Source: Clostridiales bacterium (lineage in GTDB: Bacteria > Bacillota_A > Clostridia > Peptostreptococcales > Anaerovoracaceae). From it: a stretch of DNA of 8,680 nt. The DNA lies in contig SVCR01000054.1 of the NCBI GenBank assembly GCA_015058265.1, positions 1-8,680 on the forward strand. Reading direction: 5' to 3'. The notes under the pieces were generated by a model, which saw nothing but the letters and a program-made list of their open reading frames with translations, was not told where the DNA came from and did no database searches. Position 1 is the first letter of the stretch. Every line of letters starts with the position of its first letter. Positions 1 to 5,367 of the stretch are shown piece by piece. The position numbers were made by a program, and so were the translations under genes.

Positions 1-836
1 TACAGGACCTCTCTGCCTTCAGGCGCCGTAATGTAGTCACATGATGACTTGTATTCTATGCTGAGATCCTCTTTGCCTCCGGAGATCTTGTTCATTATCT
101 CTCCGGCTTCCATCGACAGCATCTCTACGAACTCCCTGCGGTATCTGATAAGCTCATAACCATTATCCGCAAGCTGTCTGTCAAATACATCCAGCATATC
201 CTCATTATATTTGCGGCTGTTGTCGTAGCGGCTCCTGCCGCCCTCACCCGGAGCAGCACCTTCCGGAATGGTATCGATTTCATTGAGACTCAGGTTGTCT
301 GCTCTGGTGAAAGTCTTCTTCTTCACATTGAAATAGCCTTTGAGCAAAGCATTCTTCTGTCTCAGCGCGTCATTATAGCGCTTGAAGATCTCGTAGTATC
401 TCGGCCTCATCTGAGATAGCTCCCTGTTGATGAAGGCTCTTCTCCTGTCCGGACTGTCTTTGATGATCCTCAGGTCATCAGGAGAGAATATGATCACGAC
501 AACATTGTTGAGGAGCTCGGCAGTCCTGCGGATCACCTTGCCGTCCTTCTTTATCATTTTCTTTCCGTCAGATCTTATTTCTATATTGATGATCTTCTCA
601 AGATCTTCACTGGTTATCTCCGTGCAGACCCGGCTGCTCTTCTCGCCGAACATGACAAGATCAGCCGAATTGGATGTGCGGAAGGACTTAGCGAAAGCAG
701 TAAGATAAATAGCCTCGATAAGATTGGTCTTCCCCTGAGCATTTTCGCCAACGATAATGTTGCGGCTGTCATCGAAATCCAGCTCCAGATTCTTATAATT
801 GCGGAAGTTTTCCAGAATGATACTGTTGATCTTCAT
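1..836 (-). CDS. recF: DNA replication/repair protein RecF, N-terminal 278 codons (3' end off the window)
   Basis: RecF is a cytosolic SMC/ABC-like ATPase that loads RecA at single-strand gaps through RecO and RecR. The frame was read from the reverse complement. It starts MKINSIILENFRNYKN, the classic RecF opening, with a Walker A motif GENAQGKT at residues 30-37, followed by the RecF-typical NLIEAIYL and SFRTSN segments and FSPDDLRIIKDSPDRRRAF at about 117-135. The start ATG (836-834) has an AGAGG-type ribosome binding site about 6 nt upstream. No stop occurs before the left edge, so the signature motif and Walker B are outside. Compared with my recollection of typical RecF, there are some 30 extra residues around 168-211, rich in Lys, Gly, Pro and Asn, between KNALLKG and DMLDVFDRQL. 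dnaN is not upstream; a 486-bp non-coding region is. Family identification is very secure. Confidence 0.96.
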   Translation of the reverse strand, partial: MKINSIILENFRNYKNLELDFDDSRNIIVGENAQGKTNLIEAIYLTAFAKSFRTSNSADLVMFGEKSSRVCTEITSEDLEKIINIEIRSDGKKMIKKDGKVIRRTAELLNNVVVIIFSPDDLRIIKDSPDRRRAFINRELSQMRPRYYEIFKRYNDALRQKNALLKGYFNVKKKTFTRADNLSLNEIDTIPEGAAPGEGGRSRYDNSRKYNEDMLDVFDRQLADNGYELIRYRREFVEMLSMEAGEIMNKISGGKEDLSIEYKSSCDYITAPEGREVL

Positions 837-878
837 GTATGCCTCTTTATTACCTCATTTCTCAACAAATCAAATAGT

Positions 879-906
879 ATTATAAACTATCACCATCATT
901 AATCAA
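879..906 (-). promoter_or_regulatory. Likely sigma-A promoter for recF
   Basis: On the minus strand a perfect TATAAT -10 (884-879) lies 16 nt downstream of TTGATT (906-901), a four-of-six match to the -35 consensus. The predicted transcript would start near 872 and leave a short leader of about 35 nt before the recF ATG at 836. This would give recF its own promoter rather than transcription from a dnaN operon. Inferred from motif match only. Confidence 0.55.
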
Positions 907-919
907 AATGATTTCGCCG

Positions 920-974
920 CCAACTCCCCATCATGCCGAACGACCGCAGATGAAATGACCGGATCGTGAATATC
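920..974. repeat. 55-bp imperfect direct repeat, copy A
   Basis: This segment matches 1131-1185 at 50 of 55 positions, with a 32-bp identical core (935-966 against 1146-1177), 211 bp apart in the same orientation. Copy B is the right arm of the large palindrome at 1015-1217. Copy A lacks the matching left arm, so it looks like the remnant or partial duplication of a second such element. No coding role is apparent. Confidence 0.85.
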
Positions 975-999
975 AGGCAAAGAACTGTAGGCTTGATAT
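970..999. repeat. Small inverted repeat between the repeat copies
   Basis: ATATCAGGC (970-978) can pair with GCTTGATAT (991-999) over 9 pairs including one G-U, leaving a 12-nt loop. No clean T-run follows on either strand, so I do not call it a terminator. It overlaps the last five bases of repeat copy A. Confidence 0.4.
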
Positions 1000-1014
1000 C
1001 TTTACATATTCTTC

Positions 1015-1217
1015 TTGAGCCGCCCGGCATTAGATACGCGAGCGAGACTTGCGAGCGGTCCGTGACAGTTCACTAAGGGAGCGAGGGCAGGATGGATGGA
1101 GTTGGGCAACCGGAGCGAAGCGGAGCTTTGCCAACTCCCCATCCCGCCGAACGACCGCAGATGAAATGACCGGATCGCGAACGTCGAGCACAGCGTATCA
1201 AAAGCCGGGCGGCCTAA
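1015..1217. repeat. ~200-bp imperfect palindromic intergenic element (MITE/REP-like or structured RNA)
   Basis: The outer arms pair: GCCGCCCGGC (1019-1028) with GCCGGGCGGC (1204-1213), then a 4-nt mismatch, then GATACGC (1033-1039) with GCGTATC (1193-1199). The centre is a strong hairpin: 1090-1109 pairs with 1128-1144 in about 17 base pairs with a 2-nt and a 1-nt bulge, around an 18-nt GC-rich loop. The regions between are only partly complementary. GAGCGA recurs at 1040, 1079 and 1113. The element is richer in GC than its AT-rich flanks and has no convincing gene. A non-autonomous mobile or repetitive extragenic element is the likeliest reading. A structured non-coding RNA is an alternative. 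No transposase and no clear target-site duplication is visible. Confidence 0.7.
1131..1185. repeat. 55-bp imperfect direct repeat, copy B
   Basis: Second copy of the repeat at 920-974, with five mismatches (opposite 933, 934, 967, 971 and 972). Its first 14 bases form the 3' side of the inner hairpin of the palindromic element, so this copy is an integral part of that element. Confidence 0.85.
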
Positions 1218-1223
1218 AAATAG

Positions 1224-1253
1224 TACTTTATATATATATATTTATGTTATAAT
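1224..1253 (+). promoter_or_regulatory. Extended -10 promoter for the envelope gene pair
   Basis: TGTTATAAT (1245-1253) is a perfect extended -10 (TGnTATAAT). A poor -35 candidate TACTTT lies at 1224-1229, 18 nt upstream. An alternating TA tract (about 1229-1241) fills the spacer. Transcription would begin near 1260 and leave a leader of about 63 nt before the ATG at 1323. The palindromic element ends just upstream, at 1217. Confidence 0.65.
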
Positions 1254-1274
1254 TGCAATGTATACGGATCATAA

Positions 1275-1292
1275 GCAGACCATAGGTCCTGC
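1275..1292 (+). other. Small leader hairpin
   Basis: In the predicted 5' leader, GCAGACC and GGTCCTGC can fold into a short stem with a three-base loop and one bulged C. It does not sequester the GGAG ribosome binding site at 1309-1312. No riboswitch class is recognised, so the function is unknown and the fold may be incidental. Confidence 0.25.
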
Positions 1293-1322
1293 GCAGAAGA
1301 ATCAGATTGGAGACTAAGATCA

Positions 1323-1889
1323 ATGAACAATAAAAAGGGCGGAGTTGGCGCTAAGATCATTCTGGTGCTTATCCTTATGATCGCTTCAGCAGTCGGCGGA
1401 GCATATGGCTATCGAGTACTCGACGGCAAGTTCGCAGTCAGCGATGCGAAGAAATACGTCGATAATATCAGGCTTTCTGACTATGATACAGAAGAAGCCG
1501 CTACCCTTCAGGGTTATATCGATGACACTAAATCCAAACTCGAGACAGCTAAAACACGTAAGGACGTCTACGATGTCCTTGACGACTTCAAGTCTGAGGC
1601 TTCGAAAATCAAAACCAAGACAGAAAAGGAACTCGAGGAAGCGAGAAGAGCTGCCAACAACAATAATAATAACAACAATAACACCGGCAATTATGACAAT
1701 TCCGATGACCTCAACGGCAGCAATGACATCGGCAACAACAATAACAGCGACAACAGCAATGCAAACGGCGGCCAGAGCAACAGCAGCGACGACAGCAATT
1801 CTTCCGGCGGTCTGTTCGGCGGAATTCTCGGAGGCAACAGCAATGACAACTCCGGCAGCGAAGACAATGATGATGACCCGTTCAATTAA
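1323..1889 (+). CDS. Membrane-anchored coiled-coil protein with Asn/Ser/Asp-rich low-complexity tail
   Basis: Hypothetical protein of 188 residues; I do not recognise a named family. Residues 11-30 form one hydrophobic segment (KIILVLILMIASAVGGAYGY), a signal anchor or uncleaved signal after a Lys-containing start, so the rest is probably extracytoplasmic. Residues about 36-110 are charged and helical with coiled-coil character, ending in KTEKELEEARRAA. Residues 111-188 are low complexity: 27 of 78 are Asn, including a run of nine, with Ser, Asp and Gly and a glycine-rich hydrophobic patch GGLFGGILGG at 162-171. The tail could be a flexible cell-wall-spanning or exposed region. The ATG has GGAG 10 nt upstream and a good promoter. 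It precedes a lipoprotein gene by 54 nt, suggesting a two-gene operon acting at the envelope. The Asn-rich tail makes other frames here look open, but those are shadows. Confidence 0.85.
   Translation: MNNKKGGVGAKIILVLILMIASAVGGAYGYRVLDGKFAVSDAKKYVDNIRLSDYDTEEAATLQGYIDDTKSKLETAKTRKDVYDVLDDFKSEASKIKTKTEKELEEARRAANNNNNNNNNTGNYDNSDDLNGSNDIGNNNNSDNSNANGGQSNSSDDSNSSGGLFGGILGGNSNDNSGSEDNDDDPFN
1656..1682 (+). repeat. In-frame AAC/AAT trinucleotide tract (nine Asn codons)
   Basis: Nine consecutive Asn codons, mixing AAC and AAT, encode residues 112-120 at the junction between the coiled coil and the disordered tail. The tract could change length in units of one residue without breaking the frame. 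The mixed codons suggest selection on the amino acid, or age, rather than a fresh slippage expansion. Confidence 0.8.
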
Positions 1890-1930
1890 AGATATTATTT
1901 AATGTTTTTCGCCGCCTCTGTCGGCATTAA

Positions 1931-1935
1931 GGAGG
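1931..1935 (+). promoter_or_regulatory. Ribosome binding site fixing the lipoprotein start
   Basis: A perfect GGAGG lies 8 nt before the ATG at 1944. An in-frame ATG at 1902 has no comparable site and would place 14 extra residues in front of the lysine-rich signal peptide, so 1944 is the better start. Confidence 0.85.
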
Positions 1936-1943
1936 ACAGAACA

Positions 1944-2381
1944 ATGAAAAAGAAAAAAGTCTTATCTTTACTGATTTGCTTCACAATGCTCATGAGCATT
2001 TTCATCACAGCCTGCAGCAAAGGTCCTGCAACACTCGAAGAATATATCAGCAAGGATCAGGAAGCTAAAGATCAGATCGAAACTACAGCAGAGAGTTCCG
2101 GACTCTCCGTATCCATCGAAGGAAACAATGTAGTATACACCTATGATCTTCAGAACATGTCCGGCGTTACAGCAGATATCGCTAAGGACGATACAATGAA
2201 GTCAACACTTGAATCTGCTCTGGACAGCGCAGCCGCGACATTCGAGAATCTCTGCGCTCAGCTTGAGAAAGAGTCCGAGATCTCGGGTATCCAGATCATA
2301 GTAAACTATACCTATGGTGATGAAACGATAGTTACAAAGACATTCTCTGCACCTGCAGCCAGCTCTTCGGACGAAGGCTAA
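1944..2381 (+). CDS. Small secreted lipoprotein, DUF4854-like
   Basis: Lipoprotein of 145 residues with a textbook lipoprotein signal peptide: MKKKK, a hydrophobic stretch (residues 6-21), and lipobox ITAC with the lipidated Cys at residue 24. The mature part (24-145) starts SKGPATLEEYISKDQEAKDQ, contains a predicted strand GNNVVYTYDL and a second one IIVNYTYGDETIV near the C-terminus, with a helical, charged middle. The TLEEYI start and the paired VYTY-type strands resemble small Clostridia lipoproteins annotated DUF4854; that family call is from memory and tentative. It should sit on the outer face of the membrane. It is preceded, 54 nt away, by the membrane-anchored Asn-rich protein and followed by hairpins that end the transcript. 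No catalytic residues are evident; a binding or structural role is possible but unproven. Confidence 0.88.
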   Translation: MKKKKVLSLLICFTMLMSIFITACSKGPATLEEYISKDQEAKDQIETTAESSGLSVSIEGNNVVYTYDLQNMSGVTADIAKDDTMKSTLESALDSAAATFENLCAQLEKESEISGIQIIVNYTYGDETIVTKTFSAPAASSSDEG

Positions 2382-2393
2382 TCGACGCCTAAA

Positions 2394-2419
2394 GTTCTCA
2401 GTGCTCATGATCTGAGAAC
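2394..2419. other. Inverted repeat downstream of the lipoprotein gene
   Basis: GTTCTCAG (2394-2401) and CTGAGAAC (2412-2419) form a perfect 8-bp stem with a 10-nt loop, 12 nt after the lipoprotein stop. No T-run follows, so it is not a canonical intrinsic terminator. It may stabilise the 3' end of the mRNA or help the stronger terminator at 2468-2499. Confidence 0.55.
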
Positions 2420-2467
2420 CTCAGTCAGGTCCGGATAAGTTCAGATAACTATACTATCCAAGACTAT

Positions 2468-2499
2468 AAAAGCGGCAGTTCACACGAGCTGCCGCCTTT
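2468..2499. terminator. Bidirectional intrinsic terminator between convergent units
   Basis: GCGGCAG (2472-2478) pairs with CTGCCGC (2489-2495). The stem is flanked by AAAA on the left and CTTTCATTTC on the right, so it reads as a terminator for the plus-strand lipoprotein unit. On the minus strand the tail reads TTTTATAG, serving the convergent operon that ends with the phosphoesterase stop at 2535. The T-tracts are short and interrupted, so efficiency is uncertain. Confidence 0.75.
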
Positions 2500-2534
2500 C
2501 ATTTCTATGAAACCTCATATTCTCTCAGCTGTAT

Positions 2535-3290
2535 TTATCCGTCACATACAGCTTCCATCTCTTTGCTCGCTTTCGCAGAGCACGAAGAAGAATAGTACTC
2601 CTCTCCTGTATCAAGGCATATCGCCGCAAGCCTTCCGCTTGGGAGATATGCTCCGCAGTCTATAGCAATGTGGTTATTCTTCCTGAATATATATCCGGGA
2701 TCCGGATTTTCAGCGATCGCCTGAGTCGGCGTGTGTCCGGTCACAACATAGACATCATCATAATAGCACGTATTATAATCGGCCCTGCTCCACAGCAGTT
2801 CTTCTTCCGTGTAGTCCTCTATAGGCTTGTCATAGTCGTAGTTCCCCAGCCCTGCATGTACCATCAGATATTTCGTATCTCCTACCTGCAGTTCCTTGTA
2901 CAGAGGTGCCTCAGAGATAAAATCCAGCACTGCCTGTCTGTCGGCCATGCAAAGCTTGCTGAATTCCGCTATTGTTGTCGAGCTGCCGTTGAACCGCCAG
3001 TTGATGATGCTCTCCATGGTATACCGGTCCAGATTAAGCAAGGTCTCCGGAGTTATCTCTGTCATCAGCAGCTGAAGACACTCGCCGGCCATCTGCTCAT
3101 GATTACCGGCAAGGAAGACCGCATTCGGCATGTCCATTATCTTCCTGAGAGTCCTTATCGGATGCGGGCCCCTGTCAAGCGCATCGCCCAGTATATATAA
3201 AGTATCCGTTTTCTTCAGTTGTATCTTTTCCAGCAGTTCCGTAAACAGATCATACTGGCCGTGAATATCTGAAAGAACGTATGTCGCCAT
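2535..3290 (-). CDS. PPP-family metallophosphoesterase (serine/threonine phosphatase 1-like)
   Basis: Calcineurin-like phosphoesterase of 251 residues in the bacterial PPP/ApaH/PrpA-like branch. It should be a cytosolic two-metal hydrolase removing phosphate from proteins or small phosphoesters; the substrate is not shown by the sequence. The metal and catalytic motifs are all present: SDIHGQYD (residues 7-14), GDALDRGP (35-42), GNHEQM (62-67), VHAGL (144-148) and TGHTPT (184-189). The length is normal for the family. An in-frame TAA directly precedes the ATG, so it cannot start further upstream. AAGGAG lies about 14 nt upstream, a rather long spacing. It is the last gene of the minus-strand cluster, 30 nt after the aldo/keto reductase, and is followed by the bidirectional terminator. 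Ap4A hydrolysis is an alternative, but the sequence seems closer to PrpA/PrpB-type phosphatases. Confidence 0.93.
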   Translation of the reverse strand: MATYVLSDIHGQYDLFTELLEKIQLKKTDTLYILGDALDRGPHPIRTLRKIMDMPNAVFLAGNHEQMAGECLQLLMTEITPETLLNLDRYTMESIINWRFNGSSTTIAEFSKLCMADRQAVLDFISEAPLYKELQVGDTKYLMVHAGLGNYDYDKPIEDYTEEELLWSRADYNTCYYDDVYVVTGHTPTQAIAENPDPGYIFRKNNHIAIDCGAYLPSGRLAAICLDTGEEYYSSSCSAKASKEMEAVCDG

Positions 3291-3320
3291 TTAGTTTAAA
3301 AGATCTCCTTCAAAGTTGCG

Positions 3321-4463
3321 TTATTGCGCGAGCATCTCGGAGAATTTCTTCATAACTCCCGGTATGTCTATCTGCTGAGGACAGACTGCTGCACAGGCTC
3401 CGCATCCTATACATGCTGACGGAAGCTTCTCCTTATCGAATGCTGCAAGAGCCATAGGCGCTATGAATCCGCCCTCGCTGTATGAATGCTCATTGTACAG
3501 AGACAGGATCCTCGGGATATCCAGTTCCTGAGGACAATGTGTAGTGCAGTATCTGCAGGCAGTGCAAGGTACAGTTCCCGCACCGCTTCCCGTCACCTCA
3601 TAATGAGCTGCGGTGAGCAAAGCAGCAATGTCGTCGTCTGAAATGACCGACTTCTCGTTGAAGAATTCAACATTCTGCTTCATCTGTTCGAGATCAGACA
3701 TTCCGGAAAGTATCATCGTCACTCCCGGGACCGACTCAAGGAAGGCAAATGCCCAGTTTGCCGGTGTGAAGTCCGGATTGCTTTTAGCGAGGATCTTCTC
3801 AGCTCCGAGACAGGATTTAGCAAGCTTGCCGCCTCTGAGACCTTCCATTACCCAGATAGGGATACCGAGATTATTAAGCTCCTCGACTTTGCTCTTGGCA
3901 TCCTGGAATTCATAATCCAGATAATTCAGCTGTATCTGACAGAATTCAATGATCTTCCGGTACTTGCTGAGGAAAAGGTGCATTGTCTCGAAAGTTCCGT
4001 GGCATGAGAAGCCGAGATGTTTGATCCTGCCGGCTTCCTTCTGCTTGATCAGATAATCCGCCAGACCGATCTCGTCATCAAGATACTTGTCGATATTGAG
4101 TTCGCATACATTGTGGAACAAGTAGAAGTCAAAGTGATCCGTCTGACATTTTTCCAGCTGCTTCTCAAATATCTCTTCTATATGGTCAAAATTCGAAATA
4201 TCATATCCCGGGAACTTGTCAGCAAGGTAATAGCTGTCCCTGTCATACTTCGAAAGCGCTTTGGCTATCGCTGTCTCGCTGTTGCCGCCGTGATAACCCC
4301 AAGCTGTATCATAATAATTTACTCCCTGAGCCATGGCATGATCTACCATTGCCTGTACCTGATCAGGATCCGGTCTTGAATCATCTCCGTCAACGACCGG
4401 CAGCCTCATGCAGCCCATGCCCAGAGCCGACAGTTTTATGTCTTTAAAGGCATTGTAATACAT
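3321..4463 (-). CDS. Aldo/keto reductase with C-terminal 2x[4Fe-4S] ferredoxin domain
   Basis: Predicted cytosolic oxidoreductase of 380 residues in the Fe-S aldo/keto reductase group (COG1453-like), common in anaerobes. The TIM-barrel N-terminal part holds the catalytic tetrad of the superfamily: D52 and Y57 in YYDTAWGYHGG, K83 in LADKFPG and H117 in FYLFHNV. The C-terminal part has two ferredoxin cysteine motifs: C300-x2-C303-x2-C306-x3-C310 followed by P, and C351-x2-C354-x2-C357-x3-C361 followed by P, consistent with two [4Fe-4S] clusters that could exchange electrons with ferredoxin. The substrate is not predictable. The ATG has a strong GAGGGGG ribosome binding site about 5 nt upstream. 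It lies 28 nt after the cooT-like gene and 30 nt before the phosphoesterase, so co-transcription is likely. No truncation or missing key residue is seen. Confidence 0.95.
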   Translation of the reverse strand: MYYNAFKDIKLSALGMGCMRLPVVDGDDSRPDPDQVQAMVDHAMAQGVNYYDTAWGYHGGNSETAIAKALSKYDRDSYYLADKFPGYDISNFDHIEEIFEKQLEKCQTDHFDFYLFHNVCELNIDKYLDDEIGLADYLIKQKEAGRIKHLGFSCHGTFETMHLFLSKYRKIIEFCQIQLNYLDYEFQDAKSKVEELNNLGIPIWVMEGLRGGKLAKSCLGAEKILAKSNPDFTPANWAFAFLESVPGVTMILSGMSDLEQMKQNVEFFNEKSVISDDDIAALLTAAHYEVTGSGAGTVPCTACRYCTTHCPQELDIPRILSLYNEHSYSEGGFIAPMALAAFDKEKLPSACIGCGACAAVCPQQIDIPGVMKKFSEMLAQ

Positions 4464-4491
4464 ATTATCCCCCTCTTCTGGATATGTTTGT

Positions 4492-4677
4492 TCAGTCTCT
4501 TACAATTATATAGTTGTCAGTAAGATCGATCTTCTCCAACTTTCCGTTGAAAGCGGTTCGGATACCCATTATATCCGTAAAGTAGATCTGCCCGTCAACG
4601 ATCCTGATATCTGCTACATTTCTGGCCAGCAGATTCTGTTCCGCTACACTGTTTCTGTACACATTAGATAGACACAT
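4492..4677 (-). CDS. cooT: CooT-family small nickel-binding protein
   Basis: A 61-residue protein matching the CooT family, also annotated as a predicted RNA-binding protein. It opens MCLSNVY and continues with the family pattern VADIRIVDGQIYFTDIMGIR and a C-terminal LEKIDLTDNYIIV. In the characterised Rhodospirillum rubrum protein the dimer binds one Ni(II) through Cys2 and helps mature carbon monoxide dehydrogenase; Cys2 is present here. Most homologues sit outside CODH operons, and no cooC, cooJ or CODH gene is in this window, so the partner is unknown. The fold should be a small beta-rich, cytosolic domain. The start is fixed by AAGGAG 9 nt upstream of the ATG. It sits 53 nt after the acetyltransferase and 28 nt before the Fe-S aldo/keto reductase. 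The symbol reflects family membership, not proven function. Confidence 0.82.
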   Translation of the reverse strand: MCLSNVYRNSVAEQNLLARNVADIRIVDGQIYFTDIMGIRTAFNGKLEKIDLTDNYIIVRD

Positions 4678-4730
4678 TTTGCACCACTCCTTCCGACATC
4701 TGAGTTATCCTCTGCTCCGCCATTGATTCT

Positions 4731-5360
4731 TTATTTCTCTTCGAGAGATATCTCTCCCCAGTCGATCTCTTCACCCATGAAGAAATACTTTCTGTCCTTC
4801 TCTCCAATTTCTCTTATGGCTCTGCACGGGTTACCGTATGCGACCGTATTAGCCGGAATATCCCTGGTGACTACGCTCCCCGCGCCGATAACACTATTAT
4901 CTCCGATACTGACTCCGGGACAGATCACTGTTCCTGCTCCGATCCAGACCCTCCTGCCTATGTGCACGTCTTTGTTATACTGCAAAAGCGGCTTTTCTCT
5001 CAGCTCAGGCAGTATCGGGTGGCCTGCTGTCGCAACCGTTACATTAGGCCCAAACTTAGTCCAGTCTCCAATGTAAATGTGCCCGTCATCCACTAGCGTC
5101 AGATTATAATTCGCGTAGATATTAGATCCGATATGGACATGCGAGCATCCCCAGTTAGCATACACCGGCCGCTGAAAATAATTATTCTCTCCGCTTTCAG
5201 CGAATGCTTCTCTGATAAATGCCTGCTGTTCTTCTGTCTGAGAAGGCCTCAGCATGTTGAATTCGTGCAGTCTGTCCTGAAGACGAGTCTGCTCACTTAT
5301 GAACTCCGGCATTCCGGGATCGTACAATGATCCCTTCTGCATTTTTTCATATTCAGTCAT
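4731..5360 (-). CDS. Sugar O-acetyltransferase (Maa/LacA/NodL-type hexapeptide repeat)
   Basis: Acetyl-CoA-dependent O-acetyltransferase of 209 residues, usual length for the maltose/galactoside/NodL group, expected to be a cytosolic trimer. The N-terminal Mac domain (about 4-60) starts TEYEKMQKGSLYDP. A left-handed beta-helix follows: NYFQRPVYANWG, IGSNIYANYN (78-87), the catalytic segment TAGHP with His114 (the equivalent of LacA His115), VHIGRRVWIGAGTVI (132-146), and the closing GNPCRAIREI. The acceptor sugar is unknown; such enzymes are often thought to detoxify non-metabolisable sugars. It starts 7 nt after the stop of the DUF1385-PrmC gene and has only a weak purine-rich AGAGAGAAAG upstream, suggesting translational coupling. 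It occupies the place where prfA often follows prmC in Firmicutes. Confidence 0.93.
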   Translation of the reverse strand: MTEYEKMQKGSLYDPGMPEFISEQTRLQDRLHEFNMLRPSQTEEQQAFIREAFAESGENNYFQRPVYANWGCSHVHIGSNIYANYNLTLVDDGHIYIGDWTKFGPNVTVATAGHPILPELREKPLLQYNKDVHIGRRVWIGAGTVICPGVSIGDNSVIGAGSVVTRDIPANTVAYGNPCRAIREIGEKDRKYFFMGEEIDWGEISLEEK

Positions 5361-5367
5361 TAGTTAT

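Noticed and set aside
920..1185. CRISPR array
   Set aside because: Only two copies of a 55-bp repeat, 211 bp apart, with an unrelated palindrome between; no spacer periodicity and no cas genes.
1049..1252. 67-codon plus-strand frame across the palindromic element
   Set aside because: It runs through the element, its product is Arg/Ser-rich with no family resemblance, it lacks a good ribosome binding site and ends inside the predicted promoter. Treated as chance.
837..1322. Replication origin next to recF
   Set aside because: No TTATCCACA-like DnaA boxes were found by eye, and dnaA/dnaN are not adjacent. The AT-rich tract at 1229-1253 is better explained as a promoter.
1691..1885. Minus-strand Leu/Pro/Ser-rich frame
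   Set aside because: Antisense image of the low-complexity tail, with no start signals.
1405..1902. 165-codon frame overlapping the Asn-rich gene
   Set aside because: Its Thr/Ala-rich product is the frame-shifted reading of AAC/AAT/AGC codons; the 1323 gene has the promoter, ribosome binding site and signal anchor.
1902..1943. Longer lipoprotein start at 1902
   Set aside because: It would add 14 residues before the lysine-rich signal peptide and lacks a ribosome binding site, whereas 1944 has a perfect GGAGG at 8 nt.
2670..3200. 176-codon plus-strand frame opposite the phosphoesterase
   Set aside because: No recognisable domain, and the opposite strand holds all catalytic motifs of a PPP phosphatase.
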